Shown here piece after piece: positions 25,727-35,854 of a stretch of 45,165 nucleotides of DNA; position 1 is the stretch's first letter, and each line of letters starts with the position of its first letter. The translations under genes and the position numbers were made by a program. The notes below the pieces were generated by a model. That model saw nothing but the letters and a program-made list of their open reading frames with translations, did no database searches and was not told the DNA's origin. Source of the stretch: Legionella septentrionalis (lineage in GTDB: Bacteria > Pseudomonadota > Gammaproteobacteria > Legionellales > Legionellaceae); the NCBI RefSeq assembly GCF_003989745.1, contig NZ_RZGS01000020.1, forward strand, positions 1 through 45,165. Direction: 5' to 3'.

Positions 25727-26515
25727 TTATTCGCCGAGATCCATCATCGAAACTGCATGATAGCCCGCATCCACATGCACCACTTCGCCGGTAATGCCTG
25801 ATGCTAAATCAGAACACAAGAAAGCGGCGGTATTTCCTACTTCTTCAGTAGTAACATTACGTCGCAAAGGGGTAATGTTGGCATAGGCGCTTTGAATTTT
25901 GCGGAAATCTTTAATTCCAGCAGCAGCTAAAGTTTTAATTGGGCCTGCAGAAATAGCATTCACGCGGTGGCCTTTGGGCCCCAGGCTTTGTGCCAAATAA
26001 CGCACGGCTGCCTCAAGACTTGCTTTGGCTATGCCCATGACATTGTAATTTGGCACCGCTTTTTCTGCACCAAAATAACTTAGTGTAAGAATTGAACCTT
26101 GTGTATCTTTCATCAATGGTTGAGCTGCTTTGGCTAAAGCCACCAAACTATACACACTGATATCATGTGCAATGCGGAATCCTTCGCGGTTAGCGTGTTC
26201 AACATAATCTCCGCTGATTTGATCGGCAGGAGCAAATGCCACTGAATGGATAACAATGTCCAGTTTATCCCATGTGCTGCCCAATTGTTCGAATACGGCC
26301 TGGATTTCCACATCGCTTGCAACATCGCAAGGAAAAGTAAGCTTGGAATTAAATTCGGCAGCCATATTTTCAACGCGTTCTTGCAATTTTTCATTCTGAT
26401 ATGTAAATGCAAGCTCGGCTCCTTGCTCATGGAATGCTTTGGCAATTCCATAGGCAATGGAGCGATTGCTGGCAAGGCCCACAATCAATGCTTTTTTTCC
26501 GCTTAAAAATCCCAC
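25727..26515 (-). CDS. fabI: Enoyl-[acyl-carrier-protein] reductase [NADH]
   Basis: A 262-residue short-chain dehydrogenase fold enzyme of the FabI type. The nucleotide-binding N-terminus reads [13 protein letters not shown] (13-25), and the catalytic residues Tyr147, Tyr157 and Lys164 keep the Y-x6-K spacing, one residue off E. coli numbering. It catalyses the last step of each fatty-acid elongation cycle and is the classic triclosan/isoniazid-type target. AGGAGAT (minus strand) precedes the start. Confidence 0.97.
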   Translation of the reverse strand: MGFLSGKKALIVGLASNRSIAYGIAKAFHEQGAELAFTYQNEKLQERVENMAAEFNSKLTFPCDVASDVEIQAVFEQLGSTWDKLDIVIHSVAFAPADQISGDYVEHANREGFRIAHDISVYSLVALAKAAQPLMKDTQGSILTLSYFGAEKAVPNYNVMGIAKASLEAAVRYLAQSLGPKGHRVNAISAGPIKTLAAAGIKDFRKIQSAYANITPLRRNVTTEEVGNTAAFLCSDLASGITGEVVHVDAGYHAVSMMDLGE

Positions 26516-26593
26516 ATTTATCTCCTTTAATCGTCTTTATACTTGTCTTAAGTAATATGCCTGCTTTAATCGGTGGCAAGACAATTTACAGTC

Positions 26594-27223
26594 TTATGTA
26601 TGGGAAGCCAACAGCTCGCGCATTTTTGCCTGAATCATATCAATGGCAATGCGGTTTTCCCCGCCTCGGGGTACGATTAAATCTGCGTACCGACTGGATG
26701 GCTCGATGAATTGTAAATACATAGGGCGAACAGTGGTCTCATATTGATGCAGTACGGATTCAAATGAACGGTGCCGTTCAACTACATCACGTTTAAGCCG
26801 GCGGCTTAGGCAAACGTCCAGAGGAGCGGACATAAAAATTCTTATATCCATAATTTCACGTAATGCCTTATCGCTAAATAATAAAATACCCTCAAGAACA
26901 ATGATGGCATGCCGACCGATAAAACGGGTTTCCGGCAAACGGATATGCTTAGAATGAGAGTAGATTGGGATCTCAACGGATTCGCCGCGTTGCAGTCGTC
27001 GCAAATGTTCGCAAAGCAGTGCATGATCAAACGAATCAGGATGATCGTAGTTTATTTTTTCACGTTCTGCGAAAGGTAAATGGCTATTGTCCTTATAGTA
27101 TGAGTCTTCCGAAATAACAACCACTTGATCAGAGCCAAGTTCATTGACAATGGTGTTGGCCAGTAAACTTTTTCCGGAAGCAGATGGGCCGGAAATCCCA
27201 ATAATAATAGCTTTCTTACTCAT
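26594..27223 (-). CDS. udk: Uridine/cytidine kinase
   Basis: From ATG 27223 the protein has 209 residues; a TTG five codons upstream is an alternative start and neither has a good ribosome-binding site. Walker A reads GPSASGKS near the N-terminus, followed by the family features SEDSYYKD, NYDHPDSFD and a lid region RLKRDVVERHR. It phosphorylates uridine and cytidine with ATP or GTP for pyrimidine salvage. It lies between fabI and smrB on the same strand. Confidence 0.95.
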   Translation of the reverse strand: MSKKAIIIGISGPSASGKSLLANTIVNELGSDQVVVISEDSYYKDNSHLPFAEREKINYDHPDSFDHALLCEHLRRLQRGESVEIPIYSHSKHIRLPETRFIGRHAIIVLEGILLFSDKALREIMDIRIFMSAPLDVCLSRRLKRDVVERHRSFESVLHQYETTVRPMYLQFIEPSSRYADLIVPRGGENRIAIDMIQAKMRELLASHT

Positions 27224-27305
27224 AATTATAGGATTCAAAATTTAGTGCAGATAGTAAGGGTTTATGAAAATAAATTCAATGTGTAATAACGCCTATCACT
27301 GATTT

Positions 27306-27863
27306 TTACTTGCTGATTTGCCGCTTTAATAATACATATAAAGCCCCTGTACCTCCATCGCGCGGTTGGGCGCTATGAAATGCCAATACTTGTGGAATTT
27401 GCCGCAGCCATTGATTAATTAAATTTTTAAGCCTGGGAGCCTCGCCTTTATGTCCCCCTTTGCCGTGAATAATAAGCAGACATCGGACATTGCTTGCAGT
27501 GTGTTGTATAACGAAGCTGCATAGCGCTTGTTTGGCAACTTCTGCCCGCATGCCATGCAAATCAAGTTTGACTTCCCATTTTATCTGTGCCGTTTTTAAT
27601 TGACGAAAACGTTTTCCAGGTATGTCTGCTGCACAATAGGAAAGAATGGAGTCAGACAACACGGGATTTTCATCTTCATAATAATCAGAAAGATAAAAGG
27701 ATGCGGTTTCTTTTGATGATGATGGGACAGATGCTGAAGCTTTAGGTAATACAGCCGGTGTTTTGCAACACTTTATTTTTTTTGCAGCGTTCTGCAAAGG
27801 CTTTACATCCCGCATCATGGTACGAAATAACGCCTTATCCTCATCCGCAATCTCTTTAGCCAT
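27306..27863 (-). CDS. smrB: SmrB-like Smr-domain endonuclease
   Basis: The 185-residue protein has a C-terminal Smr domain with KLDLHGM (the DLH motif needed for cleavage in E. coli SmrB), IIHGKGGHKG and GGTGALYVLLKR. The N-terminal 95 residues are charged and probably flexible, as in SmrB, where this part contacts ribosomes. E. coli SmrB cuts mRNA between collided ribosomes. The divergent position next to prmB-aroC matches E. coli smrB (yfcN), which supports SmrB rather than SmrA. Confidence 0.88.
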   Translation of the reverse strand: MAKEIADEDKALFRTMMRDVKPLQNAAKKIKCCKTPAVLPKASASVPSSSKETASFYLSDYYEDENPVLSDSILSYCAADIPGKRFRQLKTAQIKWEVKLDLHGMRAEVAKQALCSFVIQHTASNVRCLLIIHGKGGHKGEAPRLKNLINQWLRQIPQVLAFHSAQPRDGGTGALYVLLKRQISK

Positions 27864-28060
27864 AATTCTTTATCATATAAACTGCTTACCTATATTATAA
27901 ATGATGAATGCAGGGCAAAAGCATGCCGTGAAGAATATCATATATTGAGTCATTGCCGACAAAAGCACCACAAGGATTAACTGCCGGTTTACTTTGATTT
28001 AAATAACGACAATCAATGCGGATTCCTATACAATTTCCGGCGAACGCAGCAGGAGTATAC

Positions 28061-28972
28061 ATGACCCAATCTTATGCAAATATTGCCAATGAATTACACA
28101 CGATTATTGATTTTTTGCGTTATACGCTTTCCCGCGCCAATCTTGAACATCTCTATTATGGCCATGGAACAGACAATGCCTGGGATGATGCCTGGGCATT
28201 AATCCTTGGCAGTTTGGCATTGCCGCTGGATGTGGATTCAATGCTACTCGCTTCTCGCCTAACAGAAAATGAAAAAAAATATTTATGCAGTCAGATCGAA
28301 AGACGTATCAAGGATAGGGTTCCTGTTCCTTATCTAACCAACCAAGCTTATTTTTGCGGCTTGAGCTTTTATGTGGATGAGCGGGTGCTTATACCGCGCT
28401 CGCCTATTGGAGAATTAATTTCCCAGCAATTCTCTCCCTGGATTGAAGAAGCCCGCGTAAATAAAATTCTGGATTTGTGTACAGGCAGTGGCTGTATTGC
28501 CATCGCTTGCGCCTATGCATTTCCGCATGCAACAGTGGATGCAGTGGATATTTCCGCAGAAGCCTTGCAAGTGGCTGCCATGAACTGTGATATGCATGCT
28601 ATGCAAGATACGGTAAATTTAATCCAGTCGGATTGTTACCAGGCTTTACCCGGCGAGCAATACGACCTCATTGTCAGCAACCCTCCATACGTAAGCCTTG
28701 CAGAAATGCAAACTTTACCTAAAGAATATCTACATGAACCGAAGCTTGCATTGGAAGCAGCCGGCAATGGGTTGGCTATTGTGGAAAAAATCCTTAGAGA
28801 GGCTCATCATCACTTAAATGACCGCGGCATTTTAGTCGTTGAAGTAGGCAATAGCGAGGAAGCATTAACGGAAGCTTATCCCGATTTGCCATTTACCTGG
28901 CTTGAATTTGAGCGTGGCGGCCAAGGTGTATTTTTATTGACTAAACAACAATTGAAAGATTATTTCGAATGA
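28061..28972 (+). CDS. prmB: Ribosomal protein L3 N5-glutamine methyltransferase
   Basis: From ATG 28061, preceded by GCAGGAGTATAC, the protein has 303 residues. An in-frame ATG at 28016 lacks a ribosome-binding site. The SAM-binding motif [14 protein letters not shown] and the catalytic NPPY motif (SNPPYVSL) define the PrmB/PrmC group. The tyrosine-poor N-terminal region with [15 protein letters not shown] is characteristic of PrmB. It methylates a Gln of ribosomal protein L3. The stop overlaps aroC by ATGA. Confidence 0.94.
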   Translation: MTQSYANIANELHTIIDFLRYTLSRANLEHLYYGHGTDNAWDDAWALILGSLALPLDVDSMLLASRLTENEKKYLCSQIERRIKDRVPVPYLTNQAYFCGLSFYVDERVLIPRSPIGELISQQFSPWIEEARVNKILDLCTGSGCIAIACAYAFPHATVDAVDISAEALQVAAMNCDMHAMQDTVNLIQSDCYQALPGEQYDLIVSNPPYVSLAEMQTLPKEYLHEPKLALEAAGNGLAIVEKILREAHHHLNDRGILVVEVGNSEEALTEAYPDLPFTWLEFERGGQGVFLLTKQQLKDYFE

Positions 28973-30027
28973 GCGGAAACACGTTTGGCACATTGTTTAC
29001 AGTGACAACTTTTGGCGAGAGTCATGGGCCTGCTATTGGTTGTATCGTCGATGGTTGCCCTCCGGGCTTAAGGTTAACTGCAGAATTGATTCAGCCATAC
29101 CTGGATAAGCGCAAGCCCGGACAATCCAAATATACCAGCCAAAGGCGTGAAGAGGATAAAGTTGAAATTCTATCCGGAATTTTTGCGGAAAAAACGACCG
29201 GCACACCCATTGCTTTAATTATTCATAATGAAGACCAACGCAGCCGGGATTACGAAAACATTAAGGATTTATTTCGTCCTGGCCATGCAGATTTTACCTA
29301 TCAACAAAAATACGGCCATCGCGACTACCGCGGCGGCGGGCGGGCTTCAGCACGTGAAACTGCAGCACGGGTGGCAGCTGGCGCCATTGCTCGCCTGTAT
29401 CTAAAAGAACATTTAAACATCGATATTATCGGCTATTTACAGCAAATGGGTATGATTTCTGTTTCTTTTGAAGATGAGGCAGCGATCCATAATAATCCTT
29501 TTTTTTGCCCCAATAACTCGCAAATAAACGATTTGGCTTTTTATATTGATGAATTACGCCGAGCTGGCGATTCAATAGGGGCGAGGATTGCCGTGGAAGC
29601 CCGTGGCGTGCCGGCAGGTTTGGGTGAACCAGTATTTGATAAATTGGACGCGGCGTTAGCTCATGCCATGATGTCGATAAATGCAGTCAAAGGGGTGGAA
29701 ATTGGTTCGGGTTTCAAAGCAGTTACTGAACTGGGCAGTGAGCATCGCGACGAAATGTCTAAAGCCGGCTTTCTCAGTAACCATGCAGGCGGCATACTCG
29801 GCGGTATTTCTACAGGGCAGTCCATTTTTGTCAGTATGGCGCTCAAGCCAACGTCAAGCATTACTAAACCAGGAAGAAGCCTCAATACAGCCGGTGAAGA
29901 GGTTGCAGTCATTACCAAAGGACGTCATGATCCATGCGTCGGAATTCGTGCCGTGCCAATTGCAGAGGCAATGATGGCCCTGGTCATCATGGATCACTGG
30001 TTAAGGCATAAAGCACAAAATAACTAA
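28969..30027 (+). CDS. aroC: Chorismate synthase
   Basis: The 352-residue protein has the family signatures [10 protein letters not shown] near the N-terminus, [17 protein letters not shown] in the middle and GRHDPC near the end. It uses reduced FMN to convert 5-enolpyruvylshikimate 3-phosphate to chorismate, the branch point for aromatic amino acids, folate and quinones. Translationally coupled to prmB (ATGA overlap), as in many gammaproteobacteria. Confidence 0.98.
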   Translation: MSGNTFGTLFTVTTFGESHGPAIGCIVDGCPPGLRLTAELIQPYLDKRKPGQSKYTSQRREEDKVEILSGIFAEKTTGTPIALIIHNEDQRSRDYENIKDLFRPGHADFTYQQKYGHRDYRGGGRASARETAARVAAGAIARLYLKEHLNIDIIGYLQQMGMISVSFEDEAAIHNNPFFCPNNSQINDLAFYIDELRRAGDSIGARIAVEARGVPAGLGEPVFDKLDAALAHAMMSINAVKGVEIGSGFKAVTELGSEHRDEMSKAGFLSNHAGGILGGISTGQSIFVSMALKPTSSITKPGRSLNTAGEEVAVITKGRHDPCVGIRAVPIAEAMMALVIMDHWLRHKAQNN

Positions 30028-30101
30028 AATTTTTATTGGAAAAGTGACGCGCATGCGCCGCTGGGCTACCATGTGTTTACACGATTACTTTTTAAGGCTA
30101 G

Positions 30102-31127
30102 ATGATGGGCAGAAAATTAAATATTGCAGTCGTAGGTGCCACAGGCGCCGTAGGGGAGACAATTATTAAAGTGCTGGAAGAGCGCAATTTTCCTGTTGCT
30201 GAATTGTATCCTCTTGCTAGCTCGCGTTCTGTAGGCAAGATCGTCGAATTTCATGATAAGCCTCATGATGTGGAGGATTTGGCGCAATTTGATTTTTCTC
30301 AAGCCGATATCGCTCTATTTTCGGCTGGCGGTGCGGTTTCCAAGGAATATGCGCCCATTGCAGCTGCAGCCGGCTGCATTGTAGTGGATAACACTTCTTG
30401 CTTTCGTTACGACGCTGACATTCCTTTAGTGGTGCCGGAAGTGAATGCTCATCGCATCGCTGAATATAAAAACCGCGGCATCATTGCCAATCCGAATTGC
30501 TCGACCATTCAAATGGTAGTAGCCCTTAAACCTTTACAGGATGCTGTGGGAATTGCCCGCATCAACGTCGCTACTTACCAGGCCGTTTCAGGAACAGGAA
30601 AAAAAGCAATTAATGAATTAATTACCCAATTAGGAGAACTTTTAAACGGCCGGCCCATTAAACCTTCTGTCTACCCGCAGCAAATTGCATTTAATGTACT
30701 TCCACATATCGATGACTTTCAAGAAAATGGCTATACACGAGAAGAAATGAAAATGGTATGGGAAACGCATAAGATTATGGAAGATGATGGGATCTTGGTT
30801 AATCCGACTACAGTACGGGTACCAGTACTCTACGGTCATTCAGAAGCCATTCATTTGGAATTAAAAGCACCACTTAGTGCCGAAAAAGCACGCGCATTAC
30901 TGCAAAAAGCACCTGGCGTTAAAGTAATCGACGATCCATCCCGATTAAAATATCCTACTGCGATGATGAATGCTGCAGGGCATGATGAAGTATTTGTAGG
31001 GCGCATTCGCCAGGATATTTCCCATCCCATGGGCTTGAATCTGTGGGTGGTAGCGGATAATGTGCGCAAAGGTGCTGCTACAAATGCTGTACAGATTGCA
31101 GAAATTCTGCAACAAGATTATTTATGA
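30102..31127 (+). CDS. asd: Aspartate-semialdehyde dehydrogenase
   Basis: A 341-residue enzyme with the NADP-binding start VVGATGAVGETI (10-21), active-site Cys133 in NPNCSTIQ and the substrate region RVPVLYGHSEA. It makes aspartate semialdehyde for lysine/diaminopimelate, threonine and methionine synthesis. Two adjacent ATGs (30102 and 30105) are possible starts; AAGG upstream is better spaced for the second. A 10-bp GCGCATGCGC palindrome lies in the promoter region (30049-30058). Confidence 0.97.
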   Translation: MMGRKLNIAVVGATGAVGETIIKVLEERNFPVAELYPLASSRSVGKIVEFHDKPHDVEDLAQFDFSQADIALFSAGGAVSKEYAPIAAAAGCIVVDNTSCFRYDADIPLVVPEVNAHRIAEYKNRGIIANPNCSTIQMVVALKPLQDAVGIARINVATYQAVSGTGKKAINELITQLGELLNGRPIKPSVYPQQIAFNVLPHIDDFQENGYTREEMKMVWETHKIMEDDGILVNPTTVRVPVLYGHSEAIHLELKAPLSAEKARALLQKAPGVKVIDDPSRLKYPTAMMNAAGHDEVFVGRIRQDISHPMGLNLWVVADNVRKGAATNAVQIAEILQQDYL

Positions 31128-31142
31128 TTTATAATAGGAGAT

Positions 31143-31547
31143 ATGACAGTACGTAACTCCGACATAGAATTGCCTGTGCGCCTACCGGAAGGTGAGCAAA
31201 AAGTTTCTTTCTTGCCTGATGAAAGCAAGGAAATGGAAAGAACCAGGCGAATAATTGAACAGCAAGGCCATCGTCCGTATGCGCCTGTAAATGCACGCGA
31301 CCATTCACAGCGCTTGCAAACTGCTCCTGAAGAAGGAATGCAGAACGCTTTATTAGAGCATCCGGAATTGGAAAATCTGCAATATTTGGATGGCCTTCCT
31401 GATGATTTTGTGCCCTCCGCACGTAACTGGCAAGCTTATGAGGAATATAAGAAGGCGCAGGAGGAAAAGAAACTTAGGAATGAACTGCAGTTAAACAATG
31501 CGCCAAAATTTTCTAACAGTCCTAAGCCTAGGCCGGCAGGTATGTAA
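31143..31547 (+). CDS. Small hydrophilic hypothetical protein in the asd-ankH interval
   Basis: This 134-residue protein is not recognised. It has no membrane segment or signal peptide and is rich in Glu, Pro, Gln and Asn, with a Lys/Glu-rich helix (about 101-117) and a Pro/Asn-rich tail, so much of it may be disordered. AGGAG lies 7 bases before the ATG, 15 bp after the asd stop. The ankyrin gene starts 2 bp after its stop, so co-translation with the effector candidate is likely. A partner or substrate adaptor for the next protein is possible but unproven. Confidence 0.8.
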   Translation: MTVRNSDIELPVRLPEGEQKVSFLPDESKEMERTRRIIEQQGHRPYAPVNARDHSQRLQTAPEEGMQNALLEHPELENLQYLDGLPDDFVPSARNWQAYEEYKKAQEEKKLRNELQLNNAPKFSNSPKPRPAGM

Positions 31548-31549
31548 GC

Positions 31550-32971
31550 ATGTCCATTGCAAATGATATCATCAATTGCCGCGTCCCTGATTTTGACGCC
31601 TACATTCGCGCAGGCGATTTCTTGGATGATATTGACGAATACGGGTTTACCCCCCTGATTGAGTGCATCATCACCCGGCAGCCGCATATTGCGGAATTAT
31701 TATTAGCCCGCGGCGTAGATATCAACAAAGCGGATATAAGCGGACGCACTGCCTTGCACTGGGCTGTCGATAACAATGATTTGGAATTCGCGCAATTATT
31801 GCTAGAGCATGGTGCTGATGCGAATGCCTATACCCGTTCGGGGTTGGCAGTTTTGGTGTATCCCCTTTTACGCGAACAGGATTCTATCAAGCATCTGCTT
31901 TATCGATATAATGCCAAATTGGATTTTGCTCTGGACTTTATTTACGCCAAACTGCTAGGACATCGTTTTGAATTGACGGGGGATGTAGACATTGTTAATG
32001 CCGGCGGGGAATTCATAGAAGTGGATTATGAGGGATTTATTCTTGAGTTTACAGTGGCGGTGATCCGGGATTCTTTGCGCCGCTTTACCAGCAGCTATGC
32101 GACAAAACATTTGCGTCAATATTTTCCTTTTTTATACACAATAATGGATGGACTCGCGGTCGCTGATGAATTATTGCGCTTTCAACACATAAAAAACCGT
32201 TCAGAAGAAGATAAACGTTACTTAACACAATTGCTCAAATCTCCAATGGTCATTCTGCCTGCAGCGAGCAGGGGACATGCTTTAGGTTTTGTGCGCTTTG
32301 GCCGCTGGTGGGCAAAGATTGATCGCGGCGAAAATAGCTTGCAGGAAGGAAGTGTCAACATTTATCAAATTACAAGACCCGAAGCATTCAATTTTAATTT
32401 TTTACAGAATTTCCTGTTTAAAAAACAAAGTCGTAATTATTTTCACAAGGAAATTAATCAGCAGTTGGGCTTAATACCCGCTGCTCAATTTCCCATGAGT
32501 TCACAAATTTCCGGCAATTGCTCCTGGGCGAATATGCAAGGCATCATTCCGGTTGCCTATGCGATGCAAGAATTGCAAGCAACAGGAACCTTCAATTATG
32601 AAGAAATTAAAAATTTGTATGAAGGTTGGATTGAGTGGGATAAAGATCGAGCCCTGCATGAAAGCATACAACGGTTTTATCTGGCTAATCCAGCCAGGAA
32701 AGCCAGTTATGCCTCCATGGTGGCTGCAGTTTTATTTCAGGCTTGTGATCACGCCAAGACGCATGATATCGAGCGTGCAGAAAAGATTTTAACAATCCTT
32801 ACCTTGCCTGAATACAAATATATCTTGCAAAGTTATCTGGAAGTTTACTGCGTCCGGCGTTTAACCCGTAAAGGAAACAATCTCTTGAAACTCTTGGATG
32901 ATTGTGGGGTAAATCCGAATATTGGTGTCACACCGATCGCTACAGGATTACAGACTCGCGAAGAACGGTAG
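31550..32971 (+). CDS. ankH: Ankyrin-repeat protein with cysteine-protease-like domain, AnkH/LegA3-like effector candidate
   Basis: In this 473-residue protein, ankyrin-type repeats cover about 25-125 (YGFTPLIECIITRQPHIAELLL, then SGRTALHWAVDNNDLEFAQLLL followed by EHGADANAY). A helical region follows, then a segment with His243 (GHALGFVRFG), Asp258 (KIDRG) and Cys324 (SGNCSWAN) that looks like a cysteine-protease triad in the order His-Asp-Cys. The 140-residue C-terminus is helical and ends polar (QTREER). The AnkH/LegA3 family is a core Legionella Dot/Icm effector with ankyrin repeats plus a protease-like domain; ortholog status here is inferred from architecture. No signal peptide, as expected for a type IV substrate. 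It follows asd and a small gene in one probable operon. Confidence 0.72.
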   Translation: MSIANDIINCRVPDFDAYIRAGDFLDDIDEYGFTPLIECIITRQPHIAELLLARGVDINKADISGRTALHWAVDNNDLEFAQLLLEHGADANAYTRSGLAVLVYPLLREQDSIKHLLYRYNAKLDFALDFIYAKLLGHRFELTGDVDIVNAGGEFIEVDYEGFILEFTVAVIRDSLRRFTSSYATKHLRQYFPFLYTIMDGLAVADELLRFQHIKNRSEEDKRYLTQLLKSPMVILPAASRGHALGFVRFGRWWAKIDRGENSLQEGSVNIYQITRPEAFNFNFLQNFLFKKQSRNYFHKEINQQLGLIPAAQFPMSSQISGNCSWANMQGIIPVAYAMQELQATGTFNYEEIKNLYEGWIEWDKDRALHESIQRFYLANPARKASYASMVAAVLFQACDHAKTHDIERAEKILTILTLPEYKYILQSYLEVYCVRRLTRKGNNLLKLLDDCGVNPNIGVTPIATGLQTREER

Positions 32972-33018
32972 GCGTACATTGCACTAAATTTTCTTTATCT
33001 GAACTCTGGATTGAGCTA

Positions 33019-33036
33019 CCCAGGCAGGCGCCTGGG
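33019..33036. terminator. Hairpin between convergent ankH-like gene and rne
   Basis: CCCAGGC-AGGC-GCCTGGG is a perfect 7-bp GC-rich stem with a 4-base loop. No U-tract is close on either strand. The position between convergent stop codons suggests termination. Confidence 0.55.
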
Positions 33037-33062
33037 CAGGGAAGTTTAATAGATTTTATGCT

Positions 33063-35018
33063 TCAGTTTTCACTGGATTCTTTATTGGTTGATGCTTTTT
33101 TTTTTGATAATTCAGCATTGATGGGAATAACGCGCCCGCCTTGTTTATGCTGTTGTTCATGGCTGCCAGCATTGCTGCGTTGTTTATTGCGCCCTGAGGA
33201 ATTGCCGGAAGTATGGCGGTTGGTATGGCTTCCTCCCTGGCGACGTTTGCGATTGGATTGGGCATAACGCTTGCCGGAGGATTGACCTCCATGAGCTTGC
33301 TTTTTCTCCCCTGCATCATCTTTGACACTTTTCTCAGAAGCATGAGCTTCCAGTGTTTTGGAAAATAAATTGCTCCATAAACGTTGAAAAAAGCCTATTT
33401 CCTTTTGTTTGCTGGCTTGCTGCCCGGTATATGGCTTAACAACAGGTTCATCGAGTTTTAAACCGTCTTTCTCACCTTGGGGGACGTTCACTTCAGGTTG
33501 CTGAATCAAAGAATAACTGGGTTTTTTGTGTTTACCCACATTATCTTCTTTTAAACGGGTGATGGTGTAATGCGGCGATTGCAGGTATGGATTGGCAATG
33601 AGTAAGACATTCACTCCATGACGTTTTTCAATATCAAGGATGAAATCGCGTTTTTCATTCATGATGAAAGTGGCCATTTCGGGAGCTAGCTGAACTTGAA
33701 CTTCAGCGGTTTTTTCCTTTAGGGCTTCTTCTTCAATCAAACGGATAATAGACAATCCATGCGATTGAATATTGCGTACCGTACCGCGACCTTCGCAGCG
33801 TGGACATACTTCCTGCGCAGATTCCCCAAGCGATAAACGCAAGCGCTGACGCGACATTTCAAGTAAGCCAAAACGGGAAATCCGTCCAACCTGAATGCGT
33901 GCCCTGTCGGCTTTTAAAGCTTCTTTCAAGCGATTTTCAACATCGCGCTGATTTTTGCTTGAGCTCATATCAATGAAATCGATTACGACAAGACCACCTA
34001 AGTCGCGTAAACGCAATTGCCGTGCAATTTCATCAGCTGCTTCAAGGTTGGTATTCAGTGCCGTAGCTTCGATGTCTGCGCCGCTGGTAGCTTTTGCGGA
34101 GTTAATATCGATGGAAACCAGAGCTTCGGTGCGATCGATAACCAAAGCGCCTCCAGACGGCAGTAAAACTTCACGCTGGTAAGCTGTCTCAATCTGGCTC
34201 TCAATCTGATAAAAGTTAAACAAGGGGATCGTGCTCTTATACAATTTCAAGTTAGGCAAGAAATCCGGTTTAACTTGTTCAATATATTGTTTCGCTTTCA
34301 CGTAAGATGCATGATCATCAATGATGATTTCGCGGATGGATTTACGCAAGTTATCGCGTATTGAGCGGATGATGACATCGCCTTCCTGATGAATTAAACA
34401 AGGCGCAGGCTGGTTGTTATAGGCATTCTTGATGGCTTGCCACTGATTGCAAAGCATATCCAAATCAGCTTGTAATTCTTCCTGGCTTTTGCCAACGCCG
34501 GCCGTACGGATAATCAAGCCCATGTCTTCGGTTAATTGTAAGGAATTTAATGTTTCCTTTAATTCATCCCGCTCATCTCCTTCTATGCGGCGGGAAATGC
34601 CGCCAGAGCGCGGGCTGTTCGGCATTAATACAAGGTAGCAGCCGGCTAGGGTGATGTAGGTTGTTAAAGCAGCCCCTTTGTTACCGCGCTCTTCTTTATC
34701 CACTTGTACCAATAATTCCTGACCTTCGCGAATTAAGGATGTGATTGAAGGTTTTTCATCACCGAATTGGTCGGGATGTTTGCTTAAGTATTCTGCTGCA
34801 ATCTCTTTTAACGGCAGAAAACCTTGGCGTTTTGCCCCGAATTCTACAAAAACAGCATCCAGGCTAGGTTCGCGGCGCGTTACTACTGCCTTATAGATAT
34901 TGCCTTTCTTTTTTATTTCTGACGGACATTCAATGTCCAAATCAAATAAAATATTATCTTTAACCAAAGCAACACGAATTTCTTCGGCTTGTGTTGCATT
35001 AATTAGCATTCTTTCCAT
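33063..35018 (-). CDS. rne: Ribonuclease E (short form)
   Basis: From ATG 35018 ([10 protein letters not shown], the RNase E N-terminus; GGGG seven bases upstream) the protein has 651 residues. An S1 RNA-binding domain (about 36-118) precedes the catalytic core with [10 protein letters not shown] and [10 protein letters not shown], which hold the two metal-binding Asp residues, and the Zn-link CPRCEGRG. The last roughly 140 residues are Gln-, Ser-, Lys- and Arg-rich ([16 protein letters not shown]), much shorter than the E. coli scaffold region. It starts mRNA decay and matures rRNA and tRNA. The gene is divergent from rluC, as in E. coli. Confidence 0.95.
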   Translation of the reverse strand: MERMLINATQAEEIRVALVKDNILFDLDIECPSEIKKKGNIYKAVVTRREPSLDAVFVEFGAKRQGFLPLKEIAAEYLSKHPDQFGDEKPSITSLIREGQELLVQVDKEERGNKGAALTTYITLAGCYLVLMPNSPRSGGISRRIEGDERDELKETLNSLQLTEDMGLIIRTAGVGKSQEELQADLDMLCNQWQAIKNAYNNQPAPCLIHQEGDVIIRSIRDNLRKSIREIIIDDHASYVKAKQYIEQVKPDFLPNLKLYKSTIPLFNFYQIESQIETAYQREVLLPSGGALVIDRTEALVSIDINSAKATSGADIEATALNTNLEAADEIARQLRLRDLGGLVVIDFIDMSSSKNQRDVENRLKEALKADRARIQVGRISRFGLLEMSRQRLRLSLGESAQEVCPRCEGRGTVRNIQSHGLSIIRLIEEEALKEKTAEVQVQLAPEMATFIMNEKRDFILDIEKRHGVNVLLIANPYLQSPHYTITRLKEDNVGKHKKPSYSLIQQPEVNVPQGEKDGLKLDEPVVKPYTGQQASKQKEIGFFQRLWSNLFSKTLEAHASEKSVKDDAGEKKQAHGGQSSGKRYAQSNRKRRQGGSHTNRHTSGNSSGRNKQRSNAGSHEQQHKQGGRVIPINAELSKKKASTNKESSEN

Positions 35019-35854
35019 CTTAAACCCCATTAAAAGGGCGCTGGCACAAAAGCGAGGACAAGAAGGAAGCTGACTTCTCTATGGCGTTAAACAATTAAAA
35101 TACTCATGCCCATTTAAATTTGCATGGACAGTCTGCTGTTGTTCCAAGCAGAAATGAAGTATTTGCATTGTTAAAACGTTTATATGAGAGACAGCTGACG
35201 AGCATCACCCTAAACCTGGAGAGAGTGTTTATAAATTCAGCCAAGAGGATAGAGATATTATTTTTGCTGCCTGCAGCACAGGCAGTGCATTCTGCTTTGT
35301 TCAAGCCAGAAAATTTGTTGAAAATAATATTTTTTCCTCTAAGTGTGAAAAATTTATAAACAGGTTGTAAGACCTTAGTTACAAACTGTTTAACTGCTGC
35401 AAAAATGGCGAATTGTTCTAAAATAGCGTTTGTTTTCATTAAAAAAAATAAATTATTCGCCGCAAATGGGTGCTGTTTTAGTTGCGATTCTCCTTGTTTT
35501 CGCTTCAATAAACAATTTGCAGACAGACTCTTCATAACAGACCGCACGCATGTTGCCTTTAGGTAGAAAGGTGCATACTTTATCCAGAAGTATGTCGAAT
35601 ATGCGTGGGTATCTGGTGAGTTTGTGTTCAATTTGCCTCTGGTATTGGGCTGCTTCCTTTCCTTGCTTAAGGGAAGCGCATTCTCATTTTTTAGCTGGTT
35701 TTTGCCAGCCGGTAAACTTTTTAATTGTTTATGCGTTATAATTCTGGCGCAGAATATAATTCTGCTCATTGTTAATCATAACAAAAAAATGGTGTTCAGG
35801 AAATAGGGACGCGATTGGACGAACGCAGTTTAGCATTGAAAAAGGTTTTGTTTA
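35019..35854. promoter_or_regulatory. Long divergent rne-rluC intergenic region
   Basis: These 836 bp carry no gene I can support; the open frame 35104-35769 on the minus strand has no family features, no ribosome-binding site and a biased composition. A hairpin CTGCCTG-CAGCA-CAGGCAG lies at 35267-35285. TATAAT-like hexamers occur at 35737-35742 and 35755-35760 within a repeated TATAATTCTG. In E. coli the rne leader is long and folds into hairpins by which RNase E represses its own mRNA, so a similar structured leader is plausible here. Confidence 0.5.

Noticed and set aside
35104..35769. 221-residue frame on the minus strand between rne and rluC
   Set aside because: No recognisable motif, no ribosome-binding site, odd composition, and it sits where the rne leader and promoters are expected.
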